From assembly GCF_002285635.2 (NCBI RefSeq), contig NZ_CP023049.2:2914001-2978000 (forward strand): a DNA stretch of 64,000 nucleotides, written 5' to 3'. Shown piece by piece: positions 63,518 through 64,000 of this stretch. The notes under the pieces are model-generated. The model searched no databases. It had not been told where the DNA came from and worked only from the letters and a program-made list of their open reading frames with translations. The position numbers and the translations under genes are program-made. The stretch is from Chryseobacterium piperi. GTDB taxonomy: Bacteria; Bacteroidota; Bacteroidia; Flavobacteriales; Weeksellaceae. Numbering within the stretch: the stretch's first letter is position 1; every line of letters begins with the position of its first letter.

Positions 63518-64000
63518 TTAAAGTTGGGTCGGGCTTTCCGGAGCCTGAATTTCACTTTCTTCTTCCTTCTCATGAATGGTAATAGAAGGGATCGTATTCG
63601 TCACAGGTCTTTCTGTTAATTCAGGATCCCACGCTCTTTTTCCAAAGATATCTTCAAGGTCTTCACGGAAGATTACTTCTTTTTCTAAAAGCTTATTAGC
63701 CAGAGCATCCAGTTTATCCTTGTTTTCAGTAAGGATCTGTACCGCTCTCTGATATTGGTTTTCGATAAGTGATTTGATCTCAACATCAATCTTGGTTGCC
63801 GTTTCTTCAGAATACGGTTTTCCAAAATTATATTCTGATTGTCCTGAACTATCGTAGTAAGAAATGTTACCGATATTCGGGCTTAAACCGTAAATCGTTA
63901 CCATTGCCTGTGCTCTCTTAGTTACAGATTCAAGGTCAGAAAGTGCACCTGTTGAAATATTATTAAATATAACTTGTTCCGCAGCTCTACCTCCTAATGT
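63518..64000 (-). CDS. ftsH: ATP-dependent zinc metalloprotease FtsH, C-terminal end only
   Basis: The frame stays open to the window edge, so only the last 160 residues are visible. The family motif 'LGGRAAEQVIFNNISTGALS' of the protease domain is followed by 'DLESVTKRAQAMV' and 'NQYQRAVQILTENKDKLDAL'. FtsH is a membrane AAA protease that removes damaged membrane proteins. The tail after 'DIFGKRAWD' is acidic and Pro/Thr-rich ('EKEEESEIQAPESP'), as in other flavobacteria. Confidence 0.95.
   Translation of the reverse strand, partial: TLGGRAAEQVIFNNISTGALSDLESVTKRAQAMVTIYGLSPNIGNISYYDSSGQSEYNFGKPYSEETATKIDVEIKSLIENQYQRAVQILTENKDKLDALANKLLEKEVIFREDLEDIFGKRAWDPELTERPVTNTIPSITIHEKEEESEIQAPESPTQL

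Noticed and set aside
1..64000. tRNA, rRNA, insertion sequences or prophage
   Set aside because: I looked for these by motif and gene content and saw none; small ncRNAs cannot be excluded by eye.

Overview
The window is AT-rich bacterial chromosome and reads as a member of the Bacteroidota, class Flavobacteriia, most like Chryseobacterium and its relatives (Weeksellaceae). Several things point there. Many genes follow the Bacteroidota promoter -7 box TAnnTTTG and lack clear Shine-Dalgarno sequences. Type IX secretion (T9SS) sorting domains of both type A and type B occur. There are TonB-dependent receptors, an exosortase F pair, a Rho factor with a long Asn/Gln-rich insert, and a DUF4293 gene beside rho. 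No tRNA, rRNA, CRISPR array, transposase or phage gene was seen. The organism assignment is inference; the promoter and domain observations are direct.

Layout. 0-11 kb: a SulP anion transporter (cut by the window edge) and a beta-carbonic anhydrase; pth; a lipoprotein; three tandem secreted paralogues; mfd; two small envelope genes. 11-27 kb: a GH3-family enzyme, an MFS transporter, and four large type B T9SS surface proteins in two pairs that flank dnaB-rnhA. 27-33 kb: a nitroreductase-nadB-nadC operon (NAD synthesis) and a TonB-dependent receptor. 33-41.6 kb: asd, a CDF metal exporter, exosortase F with its partner, then an AmgK-like kinase, a free-standing RapZ C-terminal domain, a MurU-like nucleotidyltransferase and a LOG-family protein, which looks like amino-sugar or cell-wall recycling. 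42-51 kb: a leucine-rich-repeat type A T9SS protein, then a TonB receptor and DUF5689 lipoprotein divergent from a secreted endonuclease-like protein, possibly a nucleic-acid scavenging locus. 51-58 kb: superoxide dismutase, rho, DUF4293, an M28 peptidase, an MsbA-like ABC exporter and a DUF1801 protein. 58-64 kb: a surface protein beside a membrane-embedded LuxR-type regulator, then ftsH (partial), a LUD-domain gene, cdsA and psd for phosphatidylethanolamine synthesis.

The main unexplained structures are: (i) a roughly 90-bp intergenic repeat present five times, only between 33.7 and 45.2 kb; (ii) mosaic relationships among the four type B T9SS proteins; (iii) five genes whose start codon lies 3-4 nt after the -7 box, implying leaderless mRNAs; (iv) the AmgK/RapZ-C/MurU neighbourhood with structured intergenic DNA. 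Most gene ends carry a clear hairpin plus T-run terminator.
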